A stretch of DNA of 5,836 bases from UBA1124 sp963933095 (lineage in GTDB: Bacteria; Pseudomonadota; Gammaproteobacteria; Pseudomonadales; Cellvibrionaceae), in the NCBI GenBank assembly GCA_963933095.1, contig CAWVSV010000110.1, positions 1 to 5,836 on the forward strand, given 5' to 3'. Shown piece after piece: positions 4,765-5,836 of this stretch. Within the stretch, counting starts at the first letter, position 1. Each line of letters begins with the position of its first letter. A model generated the notes under the pieces. It had not been told where the DNA came from and made no database searches. It saw nothing but the letters and a program-made list of their open reading frames with translations. Both the position numbers and the translations under genes were made by a program.

Positions 4765-5769
4765 TTAGAGTAAAGGTGCGCCCATAAAAAACACCTCAGC
4801 CAACCACACCAACAGCGCCAGTATCACGGTACCGAAAACCATCAGGGCTATGGGCTTAATGCCCACTTGGCCCAACGCCTGAAACGACGTTTTAACACCC
4901 AGCGCCGCGATCGCTAGCACCAGTAACCAGCGCGACAGATCGGATAAACCTTCGGTAATAATCACCGGTATCAGGCCACTACTATTGACGACCACAAATA
5001 GTGAGAAAGCTATCAGAAAAACCGGCACTGTTTGCAGTATTGAACGCGTAGCATGCTGCGGATGATGCTTGCGCAACAGCAGTGAAAAGAAAATCACCAC
5101 CGGCACCAACAACGCCACACGAAAAAGCTTAATCACGGTGGCAACATCACCCACCGGATCAGAAATGCTATAGCCCGCACCGACTACCTGTGCCACATCG
5201 TGAATAGTGCCACCGAGAAAAACGCCCATCTGATCTGCGCTAAGGCCAATGTTTTGCACCAATAAGGGATAGAAGATCATTGCTGTGGTCGACAGTGCTG
5301 TAACGATCACCACCACAAACAGTGTATCGCGCTCTTTGTTTTTATATAAAGGCAGAATAGCCGCCACCGCCAATGCTGCTGATGCGCCACAAATGGCTAC
5401 TGCACAGCTGGCTAATATGCCGAGAAAACTCGACAGCCCCAGCAGGCGCGCCACTAAAATACCCGTCGCGATAGTCAATGTCACCGCCATTAAAACAATC
5501 GCGATGGGCATGTAACCCAGGTTTGCTATCTGCTCAAAGGTAATTCGAAAACCCAACAGCGCCACACCAAGGCGCAGTAACGTGGTGGCACAAAACTCAA
5601 TACCAACCGCGCAGCGCGGAGTTTCTGATAAAAAATGAAAGGCGGTGCCAAATAACAGCGCGAACAACATTACCGGACCGCCGTAGTGCTCGGCAATAAA
5701 GGTCGAGGCCATGGCGATAGTGGCGCAGGTTAACAACCCGGGAAAATAGCGTTGAGCTTTGGCAAACAT
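4765..5769 (-). CDS. UPF0324 / YeiH-family integral membrane protein (putative sulfate exporter family)
   Basis: The ATG at 5769 gives 334 residues, near the family's usual length of about 340-350. A TTG at 5778 would add three residues and abuts an upstream stop; neither start has a clear Shine-Dalgarno. The protein is strongly hydrophobic, with roughly nine or ten membrane segments, for example about 10-27, 32-47, 87-108, 115-137, 150-171, 212-232, 247-266, 281-293 and 308-327. The family signature GGTIHDVAQVVGAG lies at 186-199, with the conserved ETPRCAVGIEFCATTLLRLGV (49-69) and CGASAALAVAAILP (127-140). It acts in the inner membrane. Databases describe the family as putative sulfate exporters, but the substrate is not firmly established and nothing here (no sulfur or taurine genes, no adjacent LysR regulator in view) settles it. 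YeiH itself is only a family name. Confidence 0.9.
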   Translation of the reverse strand: MFAKAQRYFPGLLTCATIAMASTFIAEHYGGPVMLFALLFGTAFHFLSETPRCAVGIEFCATTLLRLGVALLGFRITFEQIANLGYMPIAIVLMAVTLTIATGILVARLLGLSSFLGILASCAVAICGASAALAVAAILPLYKNKERDTLFVVVIVTALSTTAMIFYPLLVQNIGLSADQMGVFLGGTIHDVAQVVGAGYSISDPVGDVATVIKLFRVALLVPVVIFFSLLLRKHHPQHATRSILQTVPVFLIAFSLFVVVNSSGLIPVIITEGLSDLSRWLLVLAIAALGVKTSFQALGQVGIKPIALMVFGTVILALLVWLAEVFFMGAPLL

Positions 5770-5778
5770 AAATTTCAA

Positions 5779-5835
5779 TTACCAGGGCAAGACATCGCCA
5801 TTGGAATGCCAAAAGGTACCACTGGTTGCCAGTGT
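5779..5835 (-). CDS. possible C-terminal end of an upstream minus-strand gene (partial)
   Basis: From the right edge one minus-strand frame stays open for 18 codons, reading TLATSGTFWHSNGDVLPW, and stops at TAA (5779-5781). The stop lies 9 nt before the ATG of the membrane-protein gene, the close spacing expected within an operon, and could explain why that gene has no promoter or good ribosome binding site in view. Eighteen open codons can easily arise by chance, so this is only a candidate and no family can be named. Confidence 0.3.
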   Translation of the reverse strand, partial: TLATSGTFWHSNGDVLPW

Positions 5836-5836
5836 C

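Noticed and set aside
5820..5834. Palindrome CACTGG-TTG-CCAGTG near the right edge, as an operator
   Set aside because: Only 6 bp per arm at the very edge, within a frame that may be coding, and no second copy elsewhere in the window.

Overview
The window looks like a chromosomal housekeeping segment of a gammaproteobacterium. Four things point there: a DUF2066 gene placed head to head with purM-purN (an order I recall from Pseudomonas), a SlyD-type FKBP isomerase, a short CsrA that starts MLILTRR, and ordinary Shine-Dalgarno sites and rho-independent terminators. Base composition looks close to balanced. A marine relative of the Pseudomonadales/Cellvibrionales is a reasonable guess, but the genus cannot be read from this sequence.

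Layout. Positions 1-1237 (minus strand) hold a secreted DUF2066 protein that runs off the left edge. Its visible end is a run of eight 12-bp units encoding an Ala/Asp/Asn-rich tail. Positions 1238-1442 are a divergent intergenic region with candidate promoters and, just before purM, a second 12-bp-period repeat. Positions 1443-3712 (plus) hold purM, purN and a SlyD-like isomerase, tightly spaced and closed by a strong terminator at 3731-3767. Positions 3898-4330 (plus) hold csrA and a previously easy-to-miss 57-residue basic protein, followed by three hairpins, the last a clear terminator ending at 4464. Positions 4479-4664 (minus) hold a small Cys/His protein resembling a zinc ribbon. Positions 4765-5769 (minus) hold a UPF0324/YeiH-family membrane protein, with the probable last codons of another minus-strand gene at the right edge.

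How the genes relate. PurN and PurM catalyse steps 3 and 5 of de novo IMP synthesis and are very probably cotranscribed. The isomerase lies 33 nt after purN with no terminator between, so it probably belongs to the same transcript. csrA is the global post-transcriptional regulator; two identical CAAAGGAA motifs over its ribosome binding site suggest self-repression. The 57-residue protein probably shares its mRNA. The two minus-strand genes on the right are a membrane protein of uncertain substrate and a small putative metal-binding protein.

I do not see a defence system, mobile element, CRISPR array, tRNA or rRNA. The most interesting points are local: the two unrelated 12-bp-period repeats flanking the DUF2066/purM divergence, the SD-less purM start overlapped by a possible upstream ORF, the csrA leader, the small basic protein, and the tandem hairpin 3' region.
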